Assembly: GCA_963759735.1 (NCBI GenBank)
Contig: CAVXAF010000007.1
Span: 1,054,001-1,118,000 of the forward strand
Reading direction: 5' to 3'
Origin: Hyphomicrobium_A sp963759735
GTDB lineage: Bacteria > Pseudomonadota > Alphaproteobacteria > Rhizobiales > Hyphomicrobiaceae
Length of the DNA: 64,000 nt
Part shown: positions 18,920-32,266 of the stretch, piece by piece
How the letters are laid out: every line of letters begins with the position of its first letter
How positions within the stretch are numbered: the stretch's first letter is position 1
Notes under the pieces: model-generated
The model's database searches: none
What the model was told of the DNA's origin: nothing
Seen by the model: the letters and a program-made list of their open reading frames with translations, nothing else
Translations under genes and position numbers: made by a program

Positions 18920-19288
18920 TCAAGGGCCAAGCGTCTTGAGGAAAGCGATGATGCGCTGCCGGATGGCCGCATCGGGGATGCCGTTGTAGGGCGGGCTCAT
19001 GGCGTTGCCGGGGATCACCGCTCCAGGATCGGCGATCCACTTGTCGAGCGTCGCTACATCCCACGTCACGCCGGAATCGCGCATCGACTCGGAGTAGGCG
19101 TAGCCCTTTTCGGTGCCTGCCTTGCGCCCGACAACTCCGTAGAGCGATGGCCCCAGGCGGTTGTCGTCCTTGAGGAACGAGTGGCACTCGCGGCAGTGGT
19201 CGTTGAAGGTGATTTCCAGATCTTCGGCCGCCGCGCCGAGCGGCGACAGGACAGCCAACACCGCGGCGATCAGCACAGGACGTCCCAT
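18920..19288 (-). CDS. Class I c-type cytochrome, periplasmic
   Basis: 122 residues. Signal peptide MGRPVLIAAVLAVLSPLGAA (cleavage near AAAE), then a single haem c motif CRECH at residues ~33-37 and a distal axial Met in AMSPPYNG. It resembles soluble electron carriers of the cytochrome c2/c-550 type (LGPSLYGVVGRKAGTEKGYA is the characteristic stretch). Likely role: shuttling electrons between a periplasmic dehydrogenase and the oxidase. It ends only 14 bases from the pqqA terminator, tail to tail with it. Confidence 0.88.
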   Translation of the reverse strand: MGRPVLIAAVLAVLSPLGAAAEDLEITFNDHCRECHSFLKDDNRLGPSLYGVVGRKAGTEKGYAYSESMRDSGVTWDVATLDKWIADPGAVIPGNAMSPPYNGIPDAAIRQRIIAFLKTLGP

Positions 19289-19347
19289 GGGCGTCTCCCA
19301 GCATTTTGCCGGAGAATGACCGATAGACCCTAAAGCTCCGCTAAGGC

Positions 19348-20655
19348 CTAGACCGGCGAGACCGCGACGGACGGGTGATGCATGCGGCGGGCAGTGCGCC
19401 CGGTCGGCAGGTCACCGCGCTCATACTCGATGGTGCGGATGAATTCGCGGATGCGCGGCTGGATCTCGGTGCGCCAGCGGGTGCCGTTGAAGACGCCGTA
19501 GTGGCCGACGCCTTCCTGCATGTAGTGCACCTTCTGGTCAGCCGGAATGCCCGTGCACAGATCATGCGCCGCCTGCGTCTGGCCGATGCCACACACGTCG
19601 TCTCGCTCGCCCTCGACGGTCATCAGGGCGGTGTCCTGAATGGCCGCGCAGTCGACGAGCACGCCGCGGTGCATCATGGTGCCCTTGGGCAGAGCGTGTT
19701 CCTGGAATACCGTCTTGACGGTCTGCAGATAGAATTCGGCGGTGAGATCCATCACTGCCAGATACTCGTCGTAGAAGTCCTGGTGCTGCTTGACGCTGTC
19801 GCAGTCACCCTTGACGAGATTCTTGAACAAGCCGACGTGCGCGTTCATGTGCCGCTCGAGGTTCATGGTCATGAAGCCGGTGAGCTGCATGAAGCCGGGA
19901 TACACCGGGCGCATGAAGCCGGCGTGCGGGAACGGCACCGTGGAAACAACATTGTTCTCGAACCAGTCGATCGAGCGGCTTTCGGCCAGCTTGTTCACGC
20001 CGGTCGGGTTGCGGCGCGTGTCGATGGGTCCGCCCATCAGCGTCATGGAAGCCGGCTGGCAGGGATCGTCGATGGTGGCCATGTGCGCGACGGCCGCGAG
20101 CACCGGCACGGCCGGCTGGCAGACGCCGATGACGTGCGTATCGGGACCGAGCACGCGGATGAATTCGATGACGTGATCGATGAAATCGTCGAGGTCGAAG
20201 CGGCCCATCGCCAGCGGGATGTCGCGCGCGTCGTTCCAATCGGTGATGTAGGTCTCGTGGTCGGGAAGCATCGCCTGGACGGTGCCGCGCAGCAGCGACG
20301 CGTAATGGCCCGACATCGGCGCCACGATCAGCACCTTGGGATCGTAGCGCTTGCCGATGAGCGCGCTCTCGTCGCGCTTGAAGTGGAGCAGACTGCCGAA
20401 CGGCGTCGATGCCACGATCTGCTCGCGCACGCCGACCTCGACGCCGCCGACGCGGGTCGTCTTGAGGCCGAATTCTGGCTTGCCGTAGCGGCGGGTTACG
20501 TTCTCGAACAGCTCGCAGGCCGCGGCGAGGTGGCGGCCGTAGGGCGTGTTGGCGAGCGGGTTGAACGGCGAGTCGAGTATGGCCCGCATGCCGCTGACGC
20601 CGAAGCGCATCGGGGAGAGGACCGAGTGGGCGAATTCGTAGGCATAATAGTGCAT
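19348..20655 (-). CDS. phaZ: Intracellular polyhydroxybutyrate depolymerase
   Basis: 435 residues, matching the intracellular PHB depolymerase (PhaZ) family that mobilises stored PHB granules. MHYYAYEFAHSVLSPMRFGV opens the protein; IVAPMSGHYASLLRGTVQAM and TYITDWNDARDIPLAMGRFD are typical. The nucleophile site reads HVIGVCQPAVPVLAAVAHM, that is, Cys at residue ~175 replaces the Ser of ordinary lipases, as in this family. A downstream EGVGHYGVFNGTRWR supplies the active-site His. No signal peptide, consistent with action on cytoplasmic granules. Complete frame. It is divergent from the AsmA gene across a 310-base gap. Confidence 0.93.
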   Translation of the reverse strand: MHYYAYEFAHSVLSPMRFGVSGMRAILDSPFNPLANTPYGRHLAAACELFENVTRRYGKPEFGLKTTRVGGVEVGVREQIVASTPFGSLLHFKRDESALIGKRYDPKVLIVAPMSGHYASLLRGTVQAMLPDHETYITDWNDARDIPLAMGRFDLDDFIDHVIEFIRVLGPDTHVIGVCQPAVPVLAAVAHMATIDDPCQPASMTLMGGPIDTRRNPTGVNKLAESRSIDWFENNVVSTVPFPHAGFMRPVYPGFMQLTGFMTMNLERHMNAHVGLFKNLVKGDCDSVKQHQDFYDEYLAVMDLTAEFYLQTVKTVFQEHALPKGTMMHRGVLVDCAAIQDTALMTVEGERDDVCGIGQTQAAHDLCTGIPADQKVHYMQEGVGHYGVFNGTRWRTEIQPRIREFIRTIEYERGDLPTGRTARRMHHPSVAVSPV

Positions 20656-20965
20656 CGCCGTGCCTTCTTTTGCGGTGCAGCGTGAGATGCAGCGAAGCCC
20701 AGCCGAGGCTAGGGTACAGCCGCAAATACCACACTGCTGCCAACGCTCGTGTCGATCATATAAGGTTTCGCCGGCGAAGCTGTTCCCTTTCGGACACTTA
20801 AGGCTGGCGCTTGTAGCGGAGTTGCCGCAACCTTAAGACGCCAAGATTGACCTAGTAGTTCGCTGCGGCGCGCCAATTTGGCCTTTTACGCCGGTTGCAG
20901 CACCTCCATTTAGGTTGGGCCGCGAAAGTCATACCTCCCACGCATATGAGTTGCCCGAGATAAAC
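20656..20965. other. Divergent promoter region between phaZ and the AsmA gene
   Basis: 310 bases that must hold promoters for both directions. It contains a long interrupted inverted repeat, CTTAAGG at ~20799 and CCTTAAG at ~20832, separated by about 30 bases, which could be an operator or hairpin. I cannot identify the -35/-10 boxes with confidence. Confidence 0.35.
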
Positions 20966-23257
20966 ATGACCAGCACCAGGCCGCCCGGCAGAGGTTCCCC
21001 GCCAACCCCGCGCCGTGATTTGTCACGCCAGAGCCGCTATGAGGCGCCGCGGGATGGCTTGGCCGCGGATCGCCGCGAGGTGGCGCCGCCGCCTCGCTCC
21101 TCGCTGCTGCCCAACATCCTGCTCTATTCGGGCGTCGCCCTGCTGGCGCTTGGCGTCGGGGCCGCCACCTTCTTCATCATGTCGCCGCCGACCGACTACC
21201 TTCGCCGCGAGATCATCGCTGCCGTCAAGCGCGAGACCGGGCGCGACCTCACCATCGGCGGCGGGGCTTCGTTCACTATCTTTCCCTCGCTCGGGCTGCG
21301 CCTCAACGACGTCAGTTTGTCGGCTCCATCCGGCATGGGCGGGGAGCCCCTGGTCAAGATGGCGAGCTTCGACGTCGGCGTTCGCATGATGCCGCTGTTG
21401 CGTCAGGAGATCGTCGTCGACCGGCTGGAACTCAACGATCCGGTGTTCTCATTGCGCGTCGACGCCGATGGCCGCAGCAGCTGGGACATGACCGGCATCG
21501 ACGTGCCGGTGCGCTTTGCCGGCGCTATCCCCGGCGGCGCCCTCGCTGGCTTGCTCATCAGTCCGGCCGCCGCAGCGCCGAGCGAAATGGCCGCCGTGTC
21601 TCTGGAGGACATCCGCATTGCCAACGGCGCCGTGCGCTACAACGACGAGCGTAGCGGCGCGTGGGGTCGCTTCGATGGACTTAACGCGCAGTTCTCGCTC
21701 GCCGCGATGGAGCAGCCGCTGAGCGGCAGCGGCAGTTTTGTCGCCGAAGGAGAGACGTTCGAATTCAAGACCACGCTCGCCTCGCCGGCCGATCTCGCCG
21801 CCGAGCGCCCGGCAAAGCTGCGGCTCACCGTCTCCGGCATGCCGCTGACCTTCACCTACGACGGTACCGTCGGTCCCCAGGACGGCGCCGGCACCATCAC
21901 CGCCAACTCGCCCTCGCTCAGCGCGCTGGCGCATTGGTGGGGCAACGACGTCTCCGCGCAGGTGGGCGCCGGTGAAGTGGCCTTCACGGCGCACCTGGAG
22001 GCGACGCAGACGAGCGCCGTTCTCAGCAACATCGATCTGAAGGCCGGTCCCACCACCGCCAGCGGAAAAGTCGGCTTTGAGGAGCGCCAGGGCGCCCGGC
22101 CGCATGTCACGGCCGATCTGAAGATCTCCGGGCTGAATGTCGCCGAGTTGCCGCTCGGTGCCGACCTGCGGGCGGGCCGCGGCGCCAGCGCAGCCGTTCC
22201 CGCGCCCTCGCCGCTGAGCATCGATGGTCCCGAGGCGGCGCCCGAGCCGGCCGAGCCCAATTCGATCGACGATCTGCTCGAGCGCCCCGGTCCGAGCGAC
22301 TCTGGCCCGCAGGTGAGAGGCTATACGCAGCGCGCCACCTGGAGTTCAGAGCCGATCGACATCAAGGCGCTGGGCCTCGCCGACGCCGATGCGCGGCTGG
22401 AATTGGCCAACGTCACGTACGGGCGTACGCGCATTGATGCGGCGAATGTCGTGCTCGGCCTCAAGGATCAGGTGGCGCGGCTGAAGCTAACGGACCTGCG
22501 GCTCTACGAGGGTAGCGGCGAAGGTTCGATCACCCTCGATGCAACGACCAGCGAGGCGGCGTTCAGCTCCGACATTGCGTTGACGGGCATTGCAGCGGGG
22601 CCGCTGCTCCGCGACTCAGCGCAGCTCGACTGGCTGACCGGCAATGCCGACGTCGCTTGGAAGGTTAGCGGCCGCGGGTCGAGCGAAGCGGCGATCGTCA
22701 ACTCGCTCAACGGCACTTCGCAAGTGGCGCTGAGGGACGGAGCCGTTGTCGGCTTCGATATCGGCGGCGCCATGCACGAGGTGTCGGAAGGCAGCATCCC
22801 GAGCTTTGAAAGCGATCCGGCCAAGCGGACGGATTTTCGCGCCCTGACCGGCACGTTCACGATTGCCAACGGCATCGCCACCAACAACGACTTGAAGCTC
22901 GACAGCCAGCATCTACACGCGTCCGGCGACGGCACGGTCGACTTGCCGCAGCGGACGCTCGACTACACGGTGCGTCCCAAGCTCGTCGCCAACATCGGCG
23001 GCGATGGCGGGGATGCCAGCGCCATCGGCATCGAGGTGCCCGTGCAGATCACAGGCTCCTGGGAGGATCCCTCATTGGCGCCCGATATCGCCGGCGCGAT
23101 CAACAACCCGAACACCGTCGACGCCGTGAAGCAGATCGGCAAGCAGCTCAAGGGCAAAGGCGCCGGCGAGATCGTCAAGGACCTGTTCGGCAAGAGCGAA
23201 GACGGCACGCCATCCAAGGCGGAGAAGCTGCTCGAAGGCCTGTTCGGAAAGGAATGA
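20966..23257 (+). CDS. AsmA family inner-membrane protein
   Basis: 763 residues. A cytoplasmic Pro/Arg-rich N-terminus (~50 residues) is followed by one transmembrane helix (LLYSGVALLALGVGAATFFI), then the AsmA N-terminal repeat (LRREIIAAVKRETGRDLTIG, GASFTIFPSLGLRLNDVSLS). A long beta-rich periplasmic body ends in the conserved AsmA C-terminal domain (ALRDGAVVGFDIGGAMHEVS, DYTVRPKLVANIGG, VPVQITGSWEDPSLAPDI). AsmA/TamB-like proteins form groove-shaped bridges implicated in lipid transport to the outer membrane. The Pro-rich insert at ~residues 405-450 is an irregular linker. Frame intact; terminated by a hairpin before speD. Confidence 0.88.
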   Translation: MTSTRPPGRGSPPTPRRDLSRQSRYEAPRDGLAADRREVAPPPRSSLLPNILLYSGVALLALGVGAATFFIMSPPTDYLRREIIAAVKRETGRDLTIGGGASFTIFPSLGLRLNDVSLSAPSGMGGEPLVKMASFDVGVRMMPLLRQEIVVDRLELNDPVFSLRVDADGRSSWDMTGIDVPVRFAGAIPGGALAGLLISPAAAAPSEMAAVSLEDIRIANGAVRYNDERSGAWGRFDGLNAQFSLAAMEQPLSGSGSFVAEGETFEFKTTLASPADLAAERPAKLRLTVSGMPLTFTYDGTVGPQDGAGTITANSPSLSALAHWWGNDVSAQVGAGEVAFTAHLEATQTSAVLSNIDLKAGPTTASGKVGFEERQGARPHVTADLKISGLNVAELPLGADLRAGRGASAAVPAPSPLSIDGPEAAPEPAEPNSIDDLLERPGPSDSGPQVRGYTQRATWSSEPIDIKALGLADADARLELANVTYGRTRIDAANVVLGLKDQVARLKLTDLRLYEGSGEGSITLDATTSEAAFSSDIALTGIAAGPLLRDSAQLDWLTGNADVAWKVSGRGSSEAAIVNSLNGTSQVALRDGAVVGFDIGGAMHEVSEGSIPSFESDPAKRTDFRALTGTFTIANGIATNNDLKLDSQHLHASGDGTVDLPQRTLDYTVRPKLVANIGGDGGDASAIGIEVPVQITGSWEDPSLAPDIAGAINNPNTVDAVKQIGKQLKGKGAGEIVKDLFGKSEDGTPSKAEKLLEGLFGKE

Positions 23258-23353
23258 GCGGCAGCGCGTGGTCGTCGCAGAGTCGCCGCGTGACGCTGCG
23301 ACGAGCCGCCACGAAGCTTCGCGACGGATCGTCGTCGGCGCGCTGGGGAATTA

Positions 23354-23377
23354 TTTGCCCCTCGGGGCAAAATTTTT
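23354..23377 (+). terminator. Rho-independent terminator after the AsmA gene
   Basis: Stem TTTGCCC / GGGCAAA with tetraloop CTCG followed by A and TTTTT. The mirror-image A-run on the other side is short, so it works mainly on the plus strand. A run of nine or more G follows at 23386-23395. Confidence 0.8.
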
Positions 23378-23402
23378 CTTGCGTAGGGGGGGGGGTGTGC
23401 CT

Positions 23403-23514
23403 CATATGACCCCTCTCCGTTCGTCCACCTGCCCTTAAGGTCGAGGTTTTCCAGAACCCCCAAGGTAAGGAGCGGACGGGTCACCTCTATCTGCTGGTTG
23501 GGGAGGGTCATATG
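23403..23514 (+). promoter_or_regulatory. Structured 5' leader of speD that can sequester its start site
   Basis: CATATGACCCCTCTCC (23403-23418) can pair with GGGGAGGGTCATATG (23500-23514): ten uninterrupted pairs, one bulged C, then five more including one G-U. The 3' arm contains the ribosome binding site (GGGAGGG) and the AUG of the full-length speD start. An 81-base insert between the arms holds further short inverted repeats around CCTTAAGG and GGTAAGG. This has the geometry of a translational on/off leader, such as a riboswitch or peptide-regulated leader. I do not recognise it as a known Rfam class such as SAM-II. The structure is seen in the sequence; the regulatory role is inferred. 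Confidence 0.55.
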
Positions 23515-24073
23515 GCCTTTAATGACACCCTCTTCCAATTGGGGATGGACTTGAACTCGTTCAAGCACCGCCCAAGAGGAAGATCGTCGTGTTGCTGCGC
23601 CTGTAGTGCACGAAGACAGGAAAGACTTCTTCATCGAGCGTGACGGGATTCGTTATGCCGGAACCCACCTTCTGGTGGATCTTTTCGGTGCCCGCCGCCT
23701 TGATGATCTCGAGCACATTCAGTCGACGCTCAAGAGGTGCGTGGAAGTAGCCGGGGCAACCCTGCTGCATATCCATTTGCATCACTTCACGCCCAATGGT
23801 GGCGTGTCGGGCGTCGCCGTTCTTGCGGAGAATCACATCTCCATTCACAGCTGGCCCGAGGCCCACTACGCGGCTCTCGACGTCTTCATGTGTGGGGATG
23901 CGGATCCGCAAAAGTGCATCGAGGTACTGCGCGAGGCTTTCAGCGCCCGCGACGTCGTGGTGAAGACTCACCACCGCGGCACGGAGCTGGAAGACCGGAA
24001 GTGGCAGGCGGCACGCGCCAAGCAGGCGCCAGTCCGTTTGAAGGGCGTGAAGCGGTCCAAGCGCGCGGCTTAA
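23512..24073 (+). CDS. speD: S-adenosylmethionine decarboxylase proenzyme family (SpeD), one frameshift
   Basis: About 186 residues after correction. The real start is probably ATG 23512 (MAFNDTLFQLGMDLN), joined by removal of one C near 23570 to EEDRRVAAPVVHEDRKDFFI; a GTG at 23606 would give a shorter 155-residue form. Core motifs: YAGTHLLVDLFGARRLDDLE, GATLLHIHLHHFTPNGGVSG, VAVLAENHISIHSWPE and ALDVFMCGDADP. The catalytic His and Cys are present. At the self-cleavage site the residue before HISIH is Asn, where characterised family members have the Ser that becomes the pyruvoyl group. Normal role: decarboxylation of SAM for spermidine synthesis. Whether this copy is active is uncertain. No speE is adjacent. 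Confidence 0.85.
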
Positions 24074-24085
24074 CTCAGCCGCGCG

Positions 24086-24110
24086 TCCATGGCGAAGCAT
24101 TGCTTCGCCA
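24086..24110 (+). repeat. Palindromic hairpin after speD
   Basis: CATGGCGAAG-CATTG-CTTCGCCATG, a perfect 10-bp stem 13 bases after the speD stop with no T-run. It may be an intergenic repeat unit or a processing/termination hairpin. Confidence 0.5.
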
Positions 24111-24230
24111 TGACGTGGCCCTCCCCGCCTATCGGTCACGTTTCCGCCTTGTCCTTGGGCGACGCAGTGGCGACAATGCCACCGCGTCGCCCAGGATTCG
24201 GCGCGACCGTCACAGCGCAGGAGCGAAGAC

Positions 24231-25565
24231 GTGAATCGCGCCTTTATCGCCCTGGCACTTTCAGCCCTCCTGCTGATGCGGGCGCTGCCGGCTTGCGCGC
24301 AGGACCAAGGTCCCGGCGGCAGCTTCATCACGCCGTTTCCAAGCAATGACGTCTACCAAGTGCAAGTCGTCGGCGACTGGCTCGCCGAAGGCTTGTTGAG
24401 CGGGCTCGTCGAAGCCTTCACGGCCGGCCCGGGCGTCTCGATGTCGCGCAAGCGCTATGAACTCGCCGGCCTGATGCGCAACAGCGCGACCAGCGACCTC
24501 GCCGCGCTTGAGCAGACCTTCGGCACCGATCCCAGTCACATCGCCATCGTCATGGTCGGCGCGCAGGATCGCTACAACGTCAACCGCCGGCGCGGCACCG
24601 ACAACAATGATGAATGGCGTGCCGAGTATGCCGCGCGCGTCGACCGCCTCATGAAGCTGCTCAAGAAGGGCAATCGCGCCGTCTACTGGGTCGGCCTCCC
24701 CAACATGCGTCGCTGGCAGGACAACGAACGCGCGCAGCGCATGAACGACGTCATCCGCGAGCGCGCCTATCTCAACGGTGTGCGCTACATCGATGCTTAC
24801 GCAAGCTTTATCGACGAGAGCGGCGGCTATAGTGACTGGGGTCCCGACGTCACCGGCAAGGTCCGCCGATTGCGCGATTCTGACGGCGTGCATTTCAATC
24901 AGGCCGGCTATCTGAAGCTGGCGCACTTCGTGGAGCGCGAGTTGAAGCGCGATATCGCTCAGGCGCGCACCGAGCGCTCGATCCCGCTGGCGGGCGATCC
25001 GGCCGAGCAATCGCGCGTCAATCCCGAAAAAGTGCGCCTGCGCGCCGAGACGGCACGTGCCGAGGAACAGGCGAAGGCTGTCAAGGGCGGCGGCGGCGGC
25101 GCCATGCCGGCGGCGAGCGCGACCGGCCCCGACGGCGCGCGCGACCAGAAGCTCGAGACCGGCAAGGTCGACATCCGCGTGGTCGGCGCGGAAGGCACCG
25201 AGCAGGTGATAACCGTCGATATCGTGCGGCCGGCCATCCCGGCCTCGGTGGTGGCGCTCGTCACCCGCAAGACGAGCACCGACAAGGCGGCGCAGATGGG
25301 CGATATGGTGGTCGACCAGATTCCCGGCGGTCTGACGGTGATGAGCTCTATCGTGCCACCGCGCGGTGCCGATGGCAGCCGGCGGCGCATGTCGCCGACG
25401 CAGAGCCCGTATTTCCGCGTGCTGGAGAAGGGTGAGCGGTTGCCGTCCAAGCCGGGGCGCGCCGACGACTTCACCTGGCCGCGACCGCAGTTTACCGCCG
25501 AGATGCGCGGCGAGCCGGCGCCGATGCCGCCGCCACGCACGACGGGCAGCGCCGCCGCGCGCTGA
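24231..25565 (+). CDS. DUF459 / SGNH hydrolase-like periplasmic protein
   Basis: 444 residues with a signal peptide (MNRAFIALALSALLLMRALP, ending CAQ). The SGNH-type domain spans residues ~35-260: block I reads VVGDWLAEGLLSG, block V reads DSDGVHFNQAGYLKLAHFVE with the Asp/His pair, and VMVGAQDRYNV and WVGLPNMRRWQDN are in between. The usual GDS nucleophile motif appears here as GDW. The C-terminal ~180 residues are Ala/Arg/Pro-rich (KAVKGGGGGAMPAASATGPD) and probably disordered. DUF459 proteins in Hyphomicrobiales are envelope proteins of unclear function; O-acyl hydrolase or transferase activity is only an inference and may be absent here. Confidence 0.78.
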   Translation: MNRAFIALALSALLLMRALPACAQDQGPGGSFITPFPSNDVYQVQVVGDWLAEGLLSGLVEAFTAGPGVSMSRKRYELAGLMRNSATSDLAALEQTFGTDPSHIAIVMVGAQDRYNVNRRRGTDNNDEWRAEYAARVDRLMKLLKKGNRAVYWVGLPNMRRWQDNERAQRMNDVIRERAYLNGVRYIDAYASFIDESGGYSDWGPDVTGKVRRLRDSDGVHFNQAGYLKLAHFVERELKRDIAQARTERSIPLAGDPAEQSRVNPEKVRLRAETARAEEQAKAVKGGGGGAMPAASATGPDGARDQKLETGKVDIRVVGAEGTEQVITVDIVRPAIPASVVALVTRKTSTDKAAQMGDMVVDQIPGGLTVMSSIVPPRGADGSRRRMSPTQSPYFRVLEKGERLPSKPGRADDFTWPRPQFTAEMRGEPAPMPPPRTTGSAAAR

Positions 25566-25583
25566 GACGGGAAGCGCGCCGCG

Positions 25584-27029
25584 TCAGCGCGGCAGCGTGC
25601 TCTTGCCCATCAGGAATTTGTCGATCGACTGGGCAGCCTGGCGCCCTTCGCGGATCGCCCACACGACGAGCGACTGGCCGCGGCGGATATCACCGGCGGC
25701 GAACACTTTTTTCTGCCCCGGCACCTTGTAGTCGCGCTCGTCGGCCTCGACGCCTTTGAAGCGGCCGCGCGCCACGACAGGCAGTCCCAGTTCCTTGACG
25801 ATGTCGTCCTCGATCGGCCCGGAAAAGCCCATGGCGAATAAGATGAGGTCGGCCTCGAGCGTCGCGTCGGTGCCCGGCACCGGCTGCATTCTGGAATCCA
25901 CCTGCACGTAATGCAGCTTCTTGACCTTGCCGCCCTCACCCGAGAAGCCGGTGGTCGATACCGAGTATTCGACCTTGGCGCCTTCCGCCTGGCTGGTGGA
26001 GACGCGCAGCTTCAGCGGCCAGTTGGGCCACGACAGCAGCTTGTTCTCCTTCTCGGGCGGCATCGGCATGATTTCGAGCTGCGTCACCGATTTGGCGCCC
26101 TGGCGGAACGAGGTTCCGATGCAGTCGGAACCGGTATCGCCGCCGCCGATGACGATGACGTGCTTACCCGTGGCGAGGATTTCCTTGGCATCGGTGATGG
26201 CCGGCGGCGTCTCGTCGGCGACGCGGCGGTTCTGCTGCGGCAGGAAATCCATGGCGTAGTGAATGCCGTCGAGGTCGCGCCCCGGCGAGGTGGCGAAAAA
26301 GTCGAACGGCTGTTCCGAGCCGCCGGCCATCAGCACCGCGTCGTAGCTGTCCTCCAGCTCCTTGGCGGTGATCGTCCTGCCGACGTGGACGTTGCAGTGG
26401 AACGTGACACCCTCCGCCTCCATCTGCTTGACGCGACGGTCGATGACGACCTTCTCCATCTTGAAGTCGGGGATGCCGTAACGCAGCAGCCCGCCCGGCT
26501 TGGCGTTCTTTTCGTAGACGTGCACGTCATGGCCGGCGCGCGCCAGTTGCTGCGCAGCGGCGAGCCCGGCCGGGCCTGAGCCGACGATGGCGATGCGCTT
26601 GCCCGTCTTGGTTTCGGACGGCTGCGGGGCCGCCCAGCCTTCCTCGATGGCGCGATCGGCGATGGCGCACTCGATGGTTTTGATGGCCACCGGCACGTCA
26701 TCGATGTTGAGCGTGCAGGCCGCCTCGCACGGTGCCGGACAAACGCGCCCCGTCACCTCGGGGAAGTTATTGGTCGAGTGGAGGTTCTGCGCCGCCTGCT
26801 TCCAGTCGGAATGAAAGACGAGGTCGTTCCAGTCGGGGATCTGGTTGTTGACCGGGCAACCGGTGTGACAATAGGGAATGCCGCAGTCCATGCAGCGCGC
26901 TGCCTGGACCTTCGTGTCGGCTTCGCTCAGTGCCTGCACGAATTCGCGGTAGTGCTGGACGCGCTCGGCGACCGGAGCGTACTTGCGCTCGGCCCGCTTG
27001 AATTCGAGGAAGCCCGTAACCTTTCCCAT
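25584..27029 (-). CDS. gltD: Glutamate synthase small subunit (NADPH)
   Basis: 481 residues, complete. It oxidises NADPH and passes electrons through Fe-S clusters to GltB for converting 2-oxoglutarate plus glutamine to two glutamates. N-terminal cysteine clusters CMDCGIPYCHTGCPVNNQIP and RVCPAPCEAACTLN hold two 4Fe-4S centres. The FAD motif is IAIVGSGPAGLAAAQQLARA, and the NADPH motif VIVIGGGDTGSDCIGTSFRQ. The C-terminal VFAAGDIRRGQSLVVWAIRE is the second FAD-contacting block. It lies 81 bases downstream of gltB on the same strand, the normal gltBD operon order. Confidence 0.97.
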   Translation of the reverse strand: MGKVTGFLEFKRAERKYAPVAERVQHYREFVQALSEADTKVQAARCMDCGIPYCHTGCPVNNQIPDWNDLVFHSDWKQAAQNLHSTNNFPEVTGRVCPAPCEAACTLNIDDVPVAIKTIECAIADRAIEEGWAAPQPSETKTGKRIAIVGSGPAGLAAAQQLARAGHDVHVYEKNAKPGGLLRYGIPDFKMEKVVIDRRVKQMEAEGVTFHCNVHVGRTITAKELEDSYDAVLMAGGSEQPFDFFATSPGRDLDGIHYAMDFLPQQNRRVADETPPAITDAKEILATGKHVIVIGGGDTGSDCIGTSFRQGAKSVTQLEIMPMPPEKENKLLSWPNWPLKLRVSTSQAEGAKVEYSVSTTGFSGEGGKVKKLHYVQVDSRMQPVPGTDATLEADLILFAMGFSGPIEDDIVKELGLPVVARGRFKGVEADERDYKVPGQKKVFAAGDIRRGQSLVVWAIREGRQAAQSIDKFLMGKSTLPR

Positions 27030-27110
27030 ACCCGTTCCCTATGCCCGGCGCCGAGCCGATGGCCCTTGCGTCGTTGCCTCAGCCATCATTTCACGGAGAG
27101 GCGAAAGTCA

Positions 27111-31839
<4,729 letters not shown>

Positions 31840-32266
31840 ACTGCGACCTCAGGGCGGGACGCTGCAGCGTTATTGCGCTCAGTTTCGATGCATCTTCGCA
31901 CCGCGAAAGATCGATGATCGACCTCGAGCGGCGTTAGTCAAGAACGTTAAGAACGGAGCGGAACTGTATCGCGGCGCGCCGCGGTGCGTCTTGGACCTGT
32001 CGGGTATTTCCGCAGGTTCGCCAAAGGGCCGCATCCTTACAACACCTCGCTCGGTCCCGCCGGTCATGGCAATGGCCAAGGCGCCGACTGGAGCGTCCCG
32101 GACCATGTTCCATAAAGGACAGGAGTACTGACCTTTCGCTGAGCTTCGCAGATTTCTGCGGCGCACACAAGCGTCAACCCGCACGCTTGGAAGGCTGGGC
32201 GCGCCAACAGGCGGCCGCCGCGGATGCGGCGACCGCCATGCACGTAGGCGCGGCCAAACTGGAGGC
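31840..32266. other. Intergenic region between gltB and hsp20
   Basis: 427 bases. It holds the gltB promoter region near its right-hand start and the downstream region of hsp20. Short open frames exist on both strands, but none has a convincing start, family match or signal peptide. I see nothing else in it. Confidence 0.4.

Noticed and set aside
23386..23395. G-run of nine or more upstream of the speD leader, considered as a G-quadruplex
   Set aside because: A single G-run cannot form an intramolecular quadruplex; it may also be a length-miscalled homopolymer.
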